Assembly: GCF_000986795.1 (NCBI RefSeq)
Contig: NZ_LAYZ01000024.1
Coordinates: forward strand, 372,001 to 436,000
Source of the DNA: Salinicoccus sediminis
Lineage (GTDB): Bacteria > Bacillota > Bacilli > Staphylococcales > Salinicoccaceae
DNA: 64,000 nucleotides
Direction of reading: 5' to 3'
The notes beneath the pieces are model-generated. The model saw nothing but the letters and a program-made list of their open reading frames with translations, was not told the origin of the DNA and made no database searches. Both the position numbers and the translations under genes were made by a program. Shown one piece after another: positions 7,404 through 16,660 of this stretch. Positions within the stretch are counted from its first letter, which is position 1, and every line of letters begins with the position of its first letter.

Positions 7404-8759
7404 CTAGCCGATCAACAGGCGCTCTTTCGGGAAGCGGTACGGCAGTTCGTGCTGGCGGCCCCCGATGCTGAACAGGAATGAGATGAAGCCGATGCGCCCG
7501 ATGAACATGAACATCATGATGATGACCTTGCTCGGGGCGCTGAGCTCATCCGTGATGCCGGTCGACAGCCCGCATGTGCCGAAGGCGCTGGTCACTTCGA
7601 ATATGACATCGATCAAATCGAAACGGCTGTCCTCGATCACCGTGATCGACACGATGCCGGAGAACACCAGCACGACGGCAAGTGAAATGACGGCGAAGGC
7701 CCGGTGCAGGTCTTCGCGTGCGATTTCACGGTTGAAGACATTGACACGGCCGCGCCCGCGGCTGAATGCAACGAGGAACAGTATGACGAGCGCGAGCGTC
7801 GTCGTGCGGATGCCGCCGCCCGCTGAACTCGGGCTCGCGCCGATGAACATGAGGCCGCTCATGACGACCTGTGTGCCGTCGGCGAAGTGGGCGGGGTCGA
7901 CGGTAGTGAGCCCGCCGCTCCGTGTGGTCGAGGACGCGAAGAAACTGTTCGAGAGCGTCTTGAACCACGTGTCATCCCTGAAATAGTTCTGCGATTCCAT
8001 GACGAATATGAAGAACGTACCCACCAGGAGCAGGAGCCCGTACGTCGATGTCGTCACTTTGGTGAACAGCGAGAAGCGGAATTTCTTATGCCTCCGGCTC
8101 AGGTAATCCCGGACTTCAAGCAGCACCGGGAAGCCGATGGCCCCGAGCATGATCTGCAGCATGACCATGAGCTGCAGGAAATAGCTCTCCGTATAGTCGA
8201 GCAGCGAGTTGCCGAACAGATCCATCCCCGCATTCGTCGTCGCTGACACGGACAGGAAGATTCCAGTCATGAGCGAATGGCTGATGCCGCCCCCATGTGC
8301 CATGAAATAGATGATGTATATGAATGCGCCGACGATTTCTATGATTATCAGCGTCTTGAATATCTCGACAACGAGCCGGACGACGCCGGACAATTTGGTC
8401 TGGTTGTTGTCCACCATGATCTGCATGCGCTCGCGGAGGCCGATGCGGAACCCCAAGAACACCCATATCAGTGTGCCGAGGGCCATGATGCCGATGCCGC
8501 CGAGGTTCATGATCAGCATGATCATGATGTAGCCGCCCGTGTTGAATGTCTCCGCAATGCCGACCGGCGTGAGGCCGGTGACCGACAGCGCCGAGGCGGC
8601 GACGAATATCACGTCGATCAGTTGTATGTCCTTATCTCCCCGGTAGAACAGAGGAAAGCTGAGCAGCAGTGTCGCAACGGACAGCGCCAGCAGATAGTAG
8701 ATGAATATCCAGCGCTGCGGACTCATCTTGTGTAAAAAACTTTTCAGCCACCTAAGCAT
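7404..8759 (-). CDS. ktrB: KtrB/TrkH-family K+ transporter subunit
   Basis: A 451-residue membrane protein with the four-fold M1-P-M2 layout of Trk/Ktr channels. The selectivity-filter-like loops are visible: SALSVTGLTPVG, SATTNAGMDLFG, SSTTRSGGLTTVD and SAFGTCGLSTG, each with the conserved glycine. It would form the K+ (Na+-coupled) pore and normally needs a cytoplasmic KtrA-type RCK subunit, which is not encoded nearby. The ATG at 8759 has AGAAGG 7 bp upstream; an in-frame TTG further out has no site. Whether it is KtrB or KtrD cannot be decided here. Confidence 0.92.
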   Translation of the reverse strand: MLRWLKSFLHKMSPQRWIFIYYLLALSVATLLLSFPLFYRGDKDIQLIDVIFVAASALSVTGLTPVGIAETFNTGGYIMIMLIMNLGGIGIMALGTLIWVFLGFRIGLRERMQIMVDNNQTKLSGVVRLVVEIFKTLIIIEIVGAFIYIIYFMAHGGGISHSLMTGIFLSVSATTNAGMDLFGNSLLDYTESYFLQLMVMLQIMLGAIGFPVLLEVRDYLSRRHKKFRFSLFTKVTTSTYGLLLLVGTFFIFVMESQNYFRDDTWFKTLSNSFFASSTTRSGGLTTVDPAHFADGTQVVMSGLMFIGASPSSAGGGIRTTTLALVILFLVAFSRGRGRVNVFNREIAREDLHRAFAVISLAVVLVFSGIVSITVIEDSRFDLIDVIFEVTSAFGTCGLSTGITDELSAPSKVIIMMFMFIGRIGFISFLFSIGGRQHELPYRFPKERLLIG

Positions 8760-8896
8760 CGATGCACCTTCTTTCAATTACTACCAGTATACAAAAAATC
8801 ATTTCAAATGACATCCCGTTTTTTTGTGTGCATCCGGGCATCCCTCCGCCTTCATCCATACCCGTTTTCAGTGGGGTATAAGACTTTCATCCCCAA

Positions 8897-8930
8897 AAGA
8901 AAAAGCCGGCCCGAGGGCCGGCGGCAATAC
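8897..8930 (-). terminator. Terminator of htrA
   Basis: On the minus strand GCCGGCCC-TCG-GGGCCGGC is followed by TTTTTCTTTT, immediately after the htrA stop codon. Confidence 0.9.
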
Positions 8931-10672
8931 TACTCCAGGGTGACTGTCGTCTCCTGTTGTTCGCCGTTTCTGTAGAATTCGATTGTCATCTCTTCGCCCT
9001 GCTCTTTTTCATAGTACAGGTACTGGCGCAGCTGGAGCATGTTCTGGATCGGCTCGCCGTCGAGTGACACGATGACGTCGTACTGCTCGAGTCCGCCGTC
9101 TGCGGCCGGTGTGCCTTGCTGCACGTTGCTGACGATGACGCCTTCTGTGACGTCTTCCGGCAGATTCATTTCACTGGTCAGTATTTCGGTCGGCACCGTG
9201 TAGAGGTCCTGAAGCTGGATGCCGAGGTAAGGGCGTGTGACTTCGCCGTTCTCCTCGAGCTGTGTGACGATTTCCCTGACTTCGTTCGACGGTATCGCAA
9301 AGCCGATGCCTTCGACGGTCGGCATGCTGATCTTCATGGAGTTGATGCCGATCAGGTTGCCGCTGGCGTTGACGAGCGCCCCGCCGGAGTTGCCGGGGTT
9401 GATGGCCGCATCGGTCTGGATGACGTTGGACTCCCAGTCGTAGTTGCCGTCGCCGTCGATGTCGACGGGCACGCTGCGGTCGAGGCCGGAGACGATGCCG
9501 CGGGACACGGAGCCGGAGAATGCCTCTCCGAGCGGTGAACCGATGGCGATTGCCGTCTCGCCGACGAGCAGCTCGTCGCTGTCCGCGAATTCGATGGCGC
9601 TGTCGATCTCGCCGCGGTCGACTTCAAGTACGGCGAGGTCCGTCCAGACGTCGGCACCGACGATGGAGGCTGTGAGCTGTTCACCGGACTCGAGGTTGAC
9701 CTGGAGCTCTTCGGCCCCTTCGACGACGTGGTTGTTCGTGACGATGTATGCCGTGTCCTCAGTCAGCTTGTAGATGACGCCGGAGCCGGTGCCCGCTTCC
9801 TCGGGTTCCGCTTCCGGATTGTCAGCCATGCCCGGCATGAATGATTCCGCCTTCTGCAGGTTGATGACGGACACTACGGATTTCTTGGCCTTCTGGATGG
9901 CCGCGGTCGTATCGGTGATGCCGTCGGCGGAGTTGCCGCTGTTCTCCTCGATCTGCTGCTTGATGTCCTCAAGCTCGTTGCGGGAATCCTCCGGCACCGC
10001 CTCCTGCTCCGATTCGACGGCCGTCTCTTCGCCTTCCTGGATGCCGGTGCCTCCGTCATCACTTCCGAAGAAGTTGAACAGAAGGAGCACAGCCAGGGCG
10101 CCGATCGCGCCCATGATGAGCGGCACCAGCCATAAGAGGCATCCGCGGCGTCTTCCGCCGCCGGAACCGCGCCCGTCATCACCCGGCGGGCCGCCGCGCC
10201 TGTCATCCGGTTCGTTCGGACCGATGTTGTCGCCGCCCCGGTTGCCTGCCGGAATCACGCCGACGCCGCCTGCCGGCGCCGAGCGGTCGCCGTAGCCGCC
10301 CTCGCCCGGATGATAGTCCCGGTCCGGATCTGCGTCTTCCTTCTGTTCCTGCGTCGGCTGGTTCGGCGTCGGTGTCGGCGCTGCGTTTTCCCTTGGATCC
10401 GTGCCGAAATCTTCGTCCGGGGCCGGCGTGGGATTCTGGTTCGGGTTCAGGTCCGGATCGGTGTGGGACGCCGGAGGCGTCCCTTCGCCGTCCGCACCCC
10501 TCCGGGCTCCGGGGTCGTCCTGGAATTCACGCGTGCGCTCCGCCTCCTGCTGGCGCTCTGCCTGCTGTCTCGCGTCATCAGGCGCGAATTCGCGCCTGTC
10601 TTCCGATGAAAAGACTCTGCGTTTGCGGCGGTACTGTTCTCTCGGAATGATATGTTTCTCTCCTTTATCCAA
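8930..10672 (-). CDS. htrA: HtrA/DegP-like membrane serine protease
   Basis: The 580-residue protein degrades misfolded proteins at the cell surface. A very charged, proline-rich N-terminal tail of about 175 residues precedes one membrane segment (179-202). The trypsin-like domain has H315 (TNNHVVEG), D345 (WTDLAVLE) and S429 (NPGNSGGALV), and a PDZ domain follows from about residue 482. The start is a TTG at 10670-10672, chosen because GGAGG lies 8 bp upstream and no ATG upstream fits. The long cytoplasmic tail is typical of staphylococcal HtrA-like proteins. A promoter with a perfect 16-bp direct repeat lies just upstream. Confidence 0.95.
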   Translation of the reverse strand: MDKGEKHIIPREQYRRKRRVFSSEDRREFAPDDARQQAERQQEAERTREFQDDPGARRGADGEGTPPASHTDPDLNPNQNPTPAPDEDFGTDPRENAAPTPTPNQPTQEQKEDADPDRDYHPGEGGYGDRSAPAGGVGVIPAGNRGGDNIGPNEPDDRRGGPPGDDGRGSGGGRRRGCLLWLVPLIMGAIGALAVLLLFNFFGSDDGGTGIQEGEETAVESEQEAVPEDSRNELEDIKQQIEENSGNSADGITDTTAAIQKAKKSVVSVINLQKAESFMPGMADNPEAEPEEAGTGSGVIYKLTEDTAYIVTNNHVVEGAEELQVNLESGEQLTASIVGADVWTDLAVLEVDRGEIDSAIEFADSDELLVGETAIAIGSPLGEAFSGSVSRGIVSGLDRSVPVDIDGDGNYDWESNVIQTDAAINPGNSGGALVNASGNLIGINSMKISMPTVEGIGFAIPSNEVREIVTQLEENGEVTRPYLGIQLQDLYTVPTEILTSEMNLPEDVTEGVIVSNVQQGTPAADGGLEQYDVIVSLDGEPIQNMLQLRQYLYYEKEQGEEMTIEFYRNGEQQETTVTLE

Positions 10673-10690
10673 GTGCGACGCCTCCTGTCA

Positions 10691-10730
10691 AAAATGAACT
10701 TACACTAAAATGAACTTACACTATATTATA
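10691..10730 (-). promoter_or_regulatory. htrA promoter with perfect 16-bp tandem repeat
   Basis: On the minus strand a TATAAT box (10725-10730) is followed by two adjacent identical copies of AGTGTAAGTTCATTTT (10707-10722 and 10691-10706), ending just before the ribosome-binding site. A tandem direct repeat at the transcription start is typical of a response-regulator binding site, as in CssR control of htrA in Bacillus, but identity of the regulator is inference. Confidence 0.6.
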
Positions 10731-10736
10731 GAGATT

Positions 10737-11525
10737 TTAATAGTTGCTTTCCACTCTTTTGCCGTCGTCCCCTTCTGCATTTTTACTGGAGAACCAGCCG
10801 ATCAGGATGACCACGATCATGACTGCCCAGAAGATCAGTTTCCATGTTGTCGAATGCGGGAATTCGTGCGGGATTACGCCGATCTGGTCGTGTGCGAGCG
10901 TGAGTACGGCGAGTTTGACGCCGACCCAGCCGACGATGACGAAGGCCGCCACTTCGAGTCCCGGCTTCTGCTGGAGGATTTCGACGAACCATGTCGCGAA
11001 GAACCGCATGATGATGACACCGATCAATCCGCCGATGAGCATGACGGTGTACTGTCCGGCATTGACGCCGAAGAAGTCGCCGCCGACCTCAGGCAGTGCG
11101 AGCGCGATTGCGGCCGCTGCAAGGATCGAATCGATTGCAAACGCGATGTCGGCCAGTTCGACTTTGAAGACTGTCATCCAGAAGCCGCTGCCCTTCTGCT
11201 TTTTCTCCATTTTCTCCAGGTCTTCCTCGTCACTCTGCCCCTGTCTTATCTTGATAAGGTGTGAAATCGACACGTAGAAGAGGTATATTGCGCCAAGTGC
11301 CTGCATCCACCACCACTGGACGAGAAACACGAGCAGCAGGATGGCGATCATGCGGAAGATGAATGCGCCGAGCAGACCATAGAAGAGCGCCTTCTTGCGC
11401 CTCTTCGGGTCAAGGTGTTTGACCATGACTGCGAGCACGACAGCGTTGTCGGCTGCAAGCAGGCCTTCGAGTACGATGAGTACGATGAGTACCCACGAGT
11501 ACTCGAGCAAAACAGCAAAATCCAT
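10737..11525 (-). CDS. TerC-family membrane protein (Mn2+ exporter type)
   Basis: The 262-residue protein has seven or more membrane segments and the two acidic TerC motifs, LEGLLAADNAVVLAV near residues 17-31 and ELADIAFAIDSILAAAA near 118-134. Family members such as YkoY/YceF of Bacillus and MeeF-type proteins export Mn2+ or metallate exported enzymes. The ATG at 11525 follows AGGAGGAATTTTT; an upstream in-frame extension would run through the leader RNA and is not used. The yybP-ykoY-like leader upstream supports Mn2+ control and function. Confidence 0.9.
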   Translation of the reverse strand: MDFAVLLEYSWVLIVLIVLEGLLAADNAVVLAVMVKHLDPKRRKKALFYGLLGAFIFRMIAILLLVFLVQWWWMQALGAIYLFYVSISHLIKIRQGQSDEEDLEKMEKKQKGSGFWMTVFKVELADIAFAIDSILAAAAIALALPEVGGDFFGVNAGQYTVMLIGGLIGVIIMRFFATWFVEILQQKPGLEVAAFVIVGWVGVKLAVLTLAHDQIGVIPHEFPHSTTWKLIFWAVMIVVILIGWFSSKNAEGDDGKRVESNY

Positions 11526-11557
11526 AAAAATTCCTCCTGAAAGTTGTTTTGACAAAA

Positions 11558-11705
11558 CAAAAAGAGACCCCGATCCAGGATCCATGACGTACACAGATCC
11601 GGTCAAGGTCTCACGATACAATGTGATGCCATTGCTCAATGCACCGGGATTTCTCCGTAGTGACGATGCATTGATGGGTCGCCCCATTCGTTACTCCCCT
11701 TTTCC
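11558..11705 (-). promoter_or_regulatory. yybP-ykoY manganese riboswitch and terminator
   Basis: The minus-strand leader of terC holds the family's conserved pieces: GGGGAGTA at 11692-11699 opening the aptamer, a GAGACCTTGACC segment near 11600 and a 3' GGTCTC followed by TTTTTG at 11558-11566. GAGACC and GGTCTC can pair as the basal stem or terminator, so Mn2+ binding would control read-through into terC. Identification rests on motif order and the gene it precedes, not on a covariance search. Confidence 0.8.
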
Positions 11706-11764
11706 GTTTCGGCCGCCCTCGGGGCAGCCTGGAAAGGCAGCATTCTTTTCATAAGTCATCATTA

Positions 11765-11793
11765 AATATAAAACATCCTGCCAAAAAAGTAAA
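11765..11793 (-). promoter_or_regulatory. Promoter of the riboswitch-terC unit
   Basis: On the minus strand TTTACT (11788-11793) and TATATT (11765-11770) are 17 bp apart, about 60 bp upstream of the aptamer start and just after the prfC stop codon. Confidence 0.6.
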
Positions 11794-11801
11794 GCGGATA
11801 T

Positions 11802-13364
11802 TTACAGCATGCTGTAAAGTCTGATTTCAGGGAATTTGTCCGTGAACCATCTGGTGGCAAATTCATTTTCGAATAAAAACACCTTCCGGTCGTAGCGGTC
11901 CAGCACCAGATTGGATCTCGGCGAGTTCATCGCTTCCGTGATATCCTCTTCGTTTTCGATCCAGCGGGCGATCTTCTTGCCGATCGGTTCCATGATGACG
12001 TCCGTGTTGTACTCGTTCTTCATGCGGTGTTCGAACACTTCGAACTGGAGCTGTCCGACGGCTCCCAGTATCGGCTGGTTGGTGTGGATCGTCTTGTAGT
12101 ACTGGATCGTTCCCTCCTGCACCAGCTGCTCGATGCCCTTGTAGAAGTGCTTCTGCTTCATGACGTTCTTCGCGGACACTTTCATGAACAGTTCAGGGGT
12201 GAACTGCGGCAGCGCCTCGAACTCGAACTTCCTGGCATCCGGACTGTGCAGCGTGTCGCCGATCTGGTAGGTGCCCGTATCGTAGAGGCCGATGATGTCG
12301 CCGGCATAGGCTTCGTTCACCGTCTCGGTATCATCGGCCATGAACATCGTGGCACGTGTCACTTTCGACTTCCTGCCGGTCCGGGCGAGCGTTGCGTCCA
12401 TGCCGCGCGTGAACTTCCCGGAGACGATCCTCATGAAGGCCAGGCGGTCGCGGTGGCGCGGGTCCATGTTGGCCTGGATCTTGAAGATGAAGCCGCGGAA
12501 GGCGTCATCGGTCGGTATGATTTCACCGTCGTCCTTCGTCTTTCTGGTTGTCGGCATGGGGGCGAAGTCGACGTATGTGTCAAGGAATTCCTCGATGCCG
12601 AACGTGGACAGTGCGGAGCCGAAGAACACCGGGGTGAGGTCGCCTGTCGCGATCTTTTCACGGTCGAAGTCGTCGCCCGCCTCCTCGACGAGCATGAACT
12701 CTTCAACCGCTGTCTGGAAGGCTTCGTCCGCTTCGATAGGATGATTGTCCTGGAGTTCGTAGTCATCCGTCAACTGGAGCCTTTCTTCTTCCCTGTAGGG
12801 GTTTATGGTGCGGTCCTTGCGGTTGATGATGCCGAAGAAGCTCTGGCCCATGCCGACCGGCCACGTCATCGGATATGTTTCGATCTCGAGTGTGGATTCG
12901 ATCTCTTCGAGCAGTTCGAACGGCTCTTTGCCGACGCGGTCGAGCTTGTTGATGAATGTGAAGATCGGGATGCCGCGCATACGGCACACCTTGAAGAGTT
13001 TGAGCGTCTGCGGCTCGATCCCCTTCGCGGCGTCGATGACCATGACGGCGGAGTCAACGGCCATGAGTGTGCGGTACGTGTCCTCGGAGAAGTCCTCGTG
13101 TCCCGGGGTGTCTAGTATGTTGATCTTGTAGCCGTCGAAGTCGAACTGCATGACGGAGCTCGTCACGCTGATGCCGCGCTCCTGCTCGACTTTCATCCAG
13201 TCGGATGTGGCGAATTTGTTCGATTTCTTCCCCTTGACTGTACCCGCCTCGCGGATGGCGCCGCCAAAGAGCAGCAGTTTCTCGGTGAGCGTCGTCTTCC
13301 CGGCGTCCGGGTGTGAGATGATGGCGAACGTCTTCCTTTTTTCTATTTCCTGTGTCAGATCCAT
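11802..13364 (-). CDS. prfC: Peptide chain release factor 3
   Basis: The 520-residue GTPase recycles RF1/RF2 from the ribosome after termination. Visible motifs are the P-loop [15 protein letters not shown] near residue 18, the switch-2 DTPGHEDF near 85, the G4 motif NKLD near 139 and the RF3-type C-terminal [12 protein letters not shown]. Length fits the family. The ATG has AGGAG 7 bp upstream. It follows yueH by 10 bp and is probably co-transcribed with murE-yueH, the same order as in staphylococci. Confidence 0.97.
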   Translation of the reverse strand: MDLTQEIEKRKTFAIISHPDAGKTTLTEKLLLFGGAIREAGTVKGKKSNKFATSDWMKVEQERGISVTSSVMQFDFDGYKINILDTPGHEDFSEDTYRTLMAVDSAVMVIDAAKGIEPQTLKLFKVCRMRGIPIFTFINKLDRVGKEPFELLEEIESTLEIETYPMTWPVGMGQSFFGIINRKDRTINPYREEERLQLTDDYELQDNHPIEADEAFQTAVEEFMLVEEAGDDFDREKIATGDLTPVFFGSALSTFGIEEFLDTYVDFAPMPTTRKTKDDGEIIPTDDAFRGFIFKIQANMDPRHRDRLAFMRIVSGKFTRGMDATLARTGRKSKVTRATMFMADDTETVNEAYAGDIIGLYDTGTYQIGDTLHSPDARKFEFEALPQFTPELFMKVSAKNVMKQKHFYKGIEQLVQEGTIQYYKTIHTNQPILGAVGQLQFEVFEHRMKNEYNTDVIMEPIGKKIARWIENEEDITEAMNSPRSNLVLDRYDRKVFLFENEFATRWFTDKFPEIRLYSML

Positions 13365-13374
13365 AAAACTCTCC

Positions 13375-13608
13375 TTACTGTTTATCTGTCGCTTCTGTGA
13401 TTCTGCGGGCGATTCCCGCGCATTCCGCCTCGTCCATCATGTGGAAGAGATGGGCGATGATCTCGTCCTCCCTGTCCTCTGACGGCAGGGTGCGTGCGAG
13501 CTCCAGGCTGAAGTTGATGTACGGGATGCTGATGATGTATGCCGTGCCGGTGTCGTATATATAGGCTGTGGCGGCGTGGTCCGCAATGTCAATCGCCGTC
13601 GTAATCAT
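13375..13608 (-). CDS. YueH-like small protein
   Basis: This 77-residue protein starts at the ATG at 13608, which has AGGAG 9 bp upstream and lies inside the 3' end of murE (20-bp overlap); in-frame codons further upstream are murE sequence in another frame. It resembles the YueH family of small Firmicutes proteins found between murE and prfC in staphylococci. Function unknown. No membrane segment is present. Confidence 0.7.
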   Translation of the reverse strand: MITTAIDIADHAATAYIYDTGTAYIISIPYINFSLELARTLPSEDREDEIIAHLFHMMDEAECAGIARRITEATDKQ

Positions 13609-15082
13609 ATTCTTCGCTCCTGTACTTGCGGTATGCGGCATCGAGCGCGATCAAGTCGTCGCGGTGCGGCACTTTGACGTAGTCTTCCATGATCTGGTAC
13701 GGCTCGCGGCCCTTGCATGCGAGCACGATCGTGTCGCCGGGTTCTGAGATGTCGATGGCGTGCTGGATGCCTTCGGCCCGGTCGATGAATGAGCGGTGGT
13801 TGTCGTGTACCGCGCCCTGTTCAAGCGCTTCGACGAGCATTTTTGGATTGTCGTTGGCCGGATTGTCGGGCGTGAATATCGCGTAGTCCGCGCGGGTTGA
13901 GATGCGCCCCATTTCGGCCGCCTTCGTCATATCGCGCTCCCCGGTCATGCCGACGAGGAAGATCATGCGCCCGGTGACGAACGGTTCGACGGTATCGATG
14001 ATCTTGTCAAGCGCGTCCGGTGTATGGGCGAAATCGATGATGATGTCGACCGGAAGGTGCGGATCGAGCACTTCGAGCCTGCCCTCGACCGGCTCCATGG
14101 CGGATACGGCGGCGGCAATGCGCCCCAGGCTGTAGCCCTGCAGCCACTCGCTGATGATGGCGCACATCAGGTTCTGTATGTTGAAGTACCCGATGAACGG
14201 CGAATTGATTTTAAACGGGCCGTCCGGGGTATTGAGTGTAAAGTTGAAGCCTTCGAGCGTCCCTTCTATATCGGACGGCCAAAAGTCCGCCGTGCCGTCG
14301 AGACCGTATGTGATGACCTCGTGCGGCGTCATGCCGCTGTAGCGCTCTGACCACTCATCATCGTTGTTCAGCACGATGTATTTGCGGTCGCGCACGTCCT
14401 GCCCCATCTGCGAGAACAGGAGTCCCTTGACGTAGCCGTATTCATCCATCGTGTTGTGGAAATCGAGATGGTCCTGGGTGAGATTCGTAAATATGGTGAT
14501 GTCGTAGTCGATGCCGAATGTCCGCCCGAGCTTCAGCGCATGCGACGACACTTCCATCGTGAAGACCTCCGTCTCGGCATCATTCGCCTCTTTCAGCCGC
14601 TTGTGGAGCTTCGTCGTCTCCGGTGTCGTATTGATGCTGTCGTAGCGGTCTTCATTGATTATGAATCCGTTCGTCCCGAGATAGGCGCTGTTCTTGCCGA
14701 GCGAGCGGCTCAGGTTGTGGATCATCGTTGCGACCGTGGTCTTGCCGTTGGTGCCGGTCACGCCGATCATCGTCTGGCTGTCGTGCGGGAAGTCGTAGAT
14801 GTACTCCGAGAAGAGCGATGCCACTTTGGACGGATCCCTGACGATGAGGAGTCCCGCGTCTTCCGGGATTTCGATGTAGCGGTCCGTGACGATGAACCGG
14901 CATCCGGCTTCGATCGCCTTCGGTATGAAGCTGTAGCCGTCCACCTGGTGTCCGCGCAGCGCGACGAACACGGACGCGGGCCCCGCCTCGCGGGAATCCG
15001 TCGTGATATCCGTTACGGTGTCCGGGAATGTGCCATATGCGGTTTTTATTTTCAGCTGGGAAATCAGCGTCCTCGAATTCAT
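13589..15082 (-). CDS. murE: UDP-N-acetylmuramoyl-tripeptide synthetase, lysine type
   Basis: MurE adds the third residue of the peptidoglycan stem peptide. The 497-residue protein has the Mur ligase P-loop GTNGKTTVATM near residue 108, TTPETTK near 155, the carbamylated-lysine region and a C-terminal domain with TPDNPANDNPKML. DNPA in place of the DNPR of diaminopimelate enzymes matches staphylococcal L-lysine-adding MurE. ATG 15082 is used because AGGTGG is 8 bp upstream; a GTG four codons earlier is possible. It heads a murE-yueH-prfC operon and is divergent from ltaA. Confidence 0.95.
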   Translation of the reverse strand: MNSRTLISQLKIKTAYGTFPDTVTDITTDSREAGPASVFVALRGHQVDGYSFIPKAIEAGCRFIVTDRYIEIPEDAGLLIVRDPSKVASLFSEYIYDFPHDSQTMIGVTGTNGKTTVATMIHNLSRSLGKNSAYLGTNGFIINEDRYDSINTTPETTKLHKRLKEANDAETEVFTMEVSSHALKLGRTFGIDYDITIFTNLTQDHLDFHNTMDEYGYVKGLLFSQMGQDVRDRKYIVLNNDDEWSERYSGMTPHEVITYGLDGTADFWPSDIEGTLEGFNFTLNTPDGPFKINSPFIGYFNIQNLMCAIISEWLQGYSLGRIAAAVSAMEPVEGRLEVLDPHLPVDIIIDFAHTPDALDKIIDTVEPFVTGRMIFLVGMTGERDMTKAAEMGRISTRADYAIFTPDNPANDNPKMLVEALEQGAVHDNHRSFIDRAEGIQHAIDISEPGDTIVLACKGREPYQIMEDYVKVPHRDDLIALDAAYRKYRSEEYDYDGD

Positions 15083-15108
15083 GTTTCCTGCCACCTTTCA
15101 ACTTTTAT

Positions 15109-15174
15109 ATTATACAATAATAATGGAGTGTTTGACAGAGATAATTGACAGCGGCACTTTATGGAAAGTATGGT
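15109..15174. promoter_or_regulatory. Divergent murE / ltaA promoter region
   Basis: Towards murE a TATAAT lies at 15109-15114 on the minus strand, about 27 bp from the start codon. Towards ltaA two TTGACA boxes occur at 15132-15137 and 15145-15150; the second is 18 bp from a TATGGT at 15169-15174. Confidence 0.5.
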
Positions 15175-15224
15175 TATATATGTTCCGATCTAGGTGTCAA
15201 TTCTGATTGACGAAGGTGAAAATG

Positions 15225-16514
15225 ATGACAAATGACTTGAAGAAGAAGCGGTTTTGGAAACTCGCTTTCATACTATTCCTGACGGAGATGGTCCGGGGGA
15301 TGTTCATACTGAGCTATCTGCCCGCCCTGCCGACGATCGGCCTGATTTCGATCGGCCTGAGCTCGATTGTGATCACGATGCACTACGTGCTCGATGCGGT
15401 GACCAATGTCTGGCTCGGCTTCCTGATACGCAAGATCGGGGAAGTGTGGACGATGCTGCTGAGCTATATTCTCGGCATCGGCGCGATGGTGGCGGTCGGC
15501 TTCGACCAGAGCTTCTGGACGCTGCTGGCCGCCGCATGCCTGCTCGGTGTGAGCGTCTGTCCGATATGGATCATGGCGCTTTCCAACGTCGAAGAGAAGA
15601 ACCGGGGGCGCGACATGGGGCTCGTGTTCTTCTCGTGGCTATGCGGTCTCGGCGCCGGCATGGTCGCGATGAACTTCCTGATCGGGATATTCGCAGAAGA
15701 GGCCGTGTTTGCGATGGCCGGCGTGTTCGTCGTGAACCTGCTCGTCTTCCTCGTGCTGCCGGGCAACCAAAAAGAGATGGTTGACGCGGTCGGCGGCGAT
15801 GATGATGCGCGTGCCGGCGAAACCGTCGGCGAGAAGGTCGGGCGGGAAGTGTACAGTACGGGTGAGGGGGCCGGGTCGTCCTCGAAGCGGCGCGACAGGA
15901 GCGGCGTGAAGAAACGCCTGCCGCTCCGTGATACGTGGCACATACTGAAGCGCCACATGAAGAACATGCCGGGAATCATGCTGCAGGGGCTCGGCGTCGG
16001 CATGCTGCTGCCCGTGCTGCCGACGTATATCACATCCGAGCTGTCATTGAACTATTTCCAGTACACGTTCTTTATTTTGATCGTGTTCGGGCTCGTCGCT
16101 TTCAGCATGACCGTGCTGAGCCGCGGCCTCGATACGTATTCGATGCGGCTGACGGCCGCCGTCATCTGCGCCGGCTTCTTCGTCTATGCCGCCGGCATCA
16201 TATGGTTCTCGACGCTCGAGACGATCTGGCTCATCTTCGCGATCGCCAGCTTCATCGGGCTGTCCTACGGCATCATGCTGCCCGCGTGGAATAAATACCT
16301 CGCCGGCACGATTGCGGAGGGCCGCCGCGCCGAATCATGGGGCGTCATCAGCTCCGTGCAGGGCATCGGCGCGATGATCGGCCCCGCCTTGGGCGGGCTG
16401 ACGGCCGACCTGTTCGGCACCGTCGACGCCACACTGCTTGCGAGCGGCCTGATCTTCGTCGTACTGTTCGCCTATTACGCCGTGCTGTTTGCGTTCAGAT
16501 GGCGCCGGACGTAA
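15225..16514 (+). CDS. ltaA: LtaA-type glycolipid flippase (major facilitator)
   Basis: LtaA flips the diglucosyl-diacylglycerol anchor used for lipoteichoic acid across the membrane. The 429-residue protein has twelve membrane segments and strong LtaA-like stretches, such as CPIWIMALSNVEEKNRGRDM with the following FFSWLCGLGAGMVAMNFLI, LQGLGVGMLLPVLPTY, and SYGIMLPAWNKYLAG with WGVISSVQGIGAMIGP. A hydrophilic loop at about 190-240 is longer than usual. Several starts are possible (TTG 15207, ATG 15222, ATG 15225); GAAGGTG best fits 15225. As in S. aureus it is beside murE, but the usual ugtP neighbour is missing. Confidence 0.85.
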   Translation: MTNDLKKKRFWKLAFILFLTEMVRGMFILSYLPALPTIGLISIGLSSIVITMHYVLDAVTNVWLGFLIRKIGEVWTMLLSYILGIGAMVAVGFDQSFWTLLAAACLLGVSVCPIWIMALSNVEEKNRGRDMGLVFFSWLCGLGAGMVAMNFLIGIFAEEAVFAMAGVFVVNLLVFLVLPGNQKEMVDAVGGDDDARAGETVGEKVGREVYSTGEGAGSSSKRRDRSGVKKRLPLRDTWHILKRHMKNMPGIMLQGLGVGMLLPVLPTYITSELSLNYFQYTFFILIVFGLVAFSMTVLSRGLDTYSMRLTAAVICAGFFVYAAGIIWFSTLETIWLIFAIASFIGLSYGIMLPAWNKYLAGTIAEGRRAESWGVISSVQGIGAMIGPALGGLTADLFGTVDATLLASGLIFVVLFAYYAVLFAFRWRRT

Positions 16515-16551
16515 AAACCGGAATCCCCGTTTGGCGGGATTCCGGTTTTTT
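16513..16551 (+). terminator. Terminator after ltaA
   Basis: AAAACCGGAATCCCCG and CGGGATTCCGGTTTT form a near-perfect stem with a TTTGG loop and a TTTTTT tail directly after the ltaA stop codon. A-runs on the other side make it usable in both directions. Confidence 0.92.
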
Positions 16552-16565
16552 GTGCGGTGGCTGCT

Positions 16566-16660
16566 CTTTGGCGGGTGTCGCGAGCGGGTGCCACCAAATG
16601 AGTTTCATGGCACAGGCGTGGTGAGCCTGTGCCATCAAGAACGTTTGATGGCACAGGCTC
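16566..16660. repeat. 41-bp palindromic array, family C (about 2.5 units)
   Basis: The unit ATGGCACAGGC ... GCCTGTGCCAT with a 7-bp loop and a 12-bp spacer (CAAGAACGTTTG) occurs at 16607, and its first arm recurs exactly 41 bp later at 16648; a decayed copy (TGGCGGGTG ... GGGTGCCACC) precedes it from about 16567. The last arm ends directly at the NERD 2 stop codon (16659-16661). It separates ltaA (+) from NERD 2 (-). Confidence 0.8.

Noticed and set aside
11800-11817. Perfect palindrome TTTACAGCATGCTGTAAA at the prfC stop codon
   Set aside because: It lies within coding sequence at the gene end, and there is no second copy or promoter to which it would belong; probably chance.
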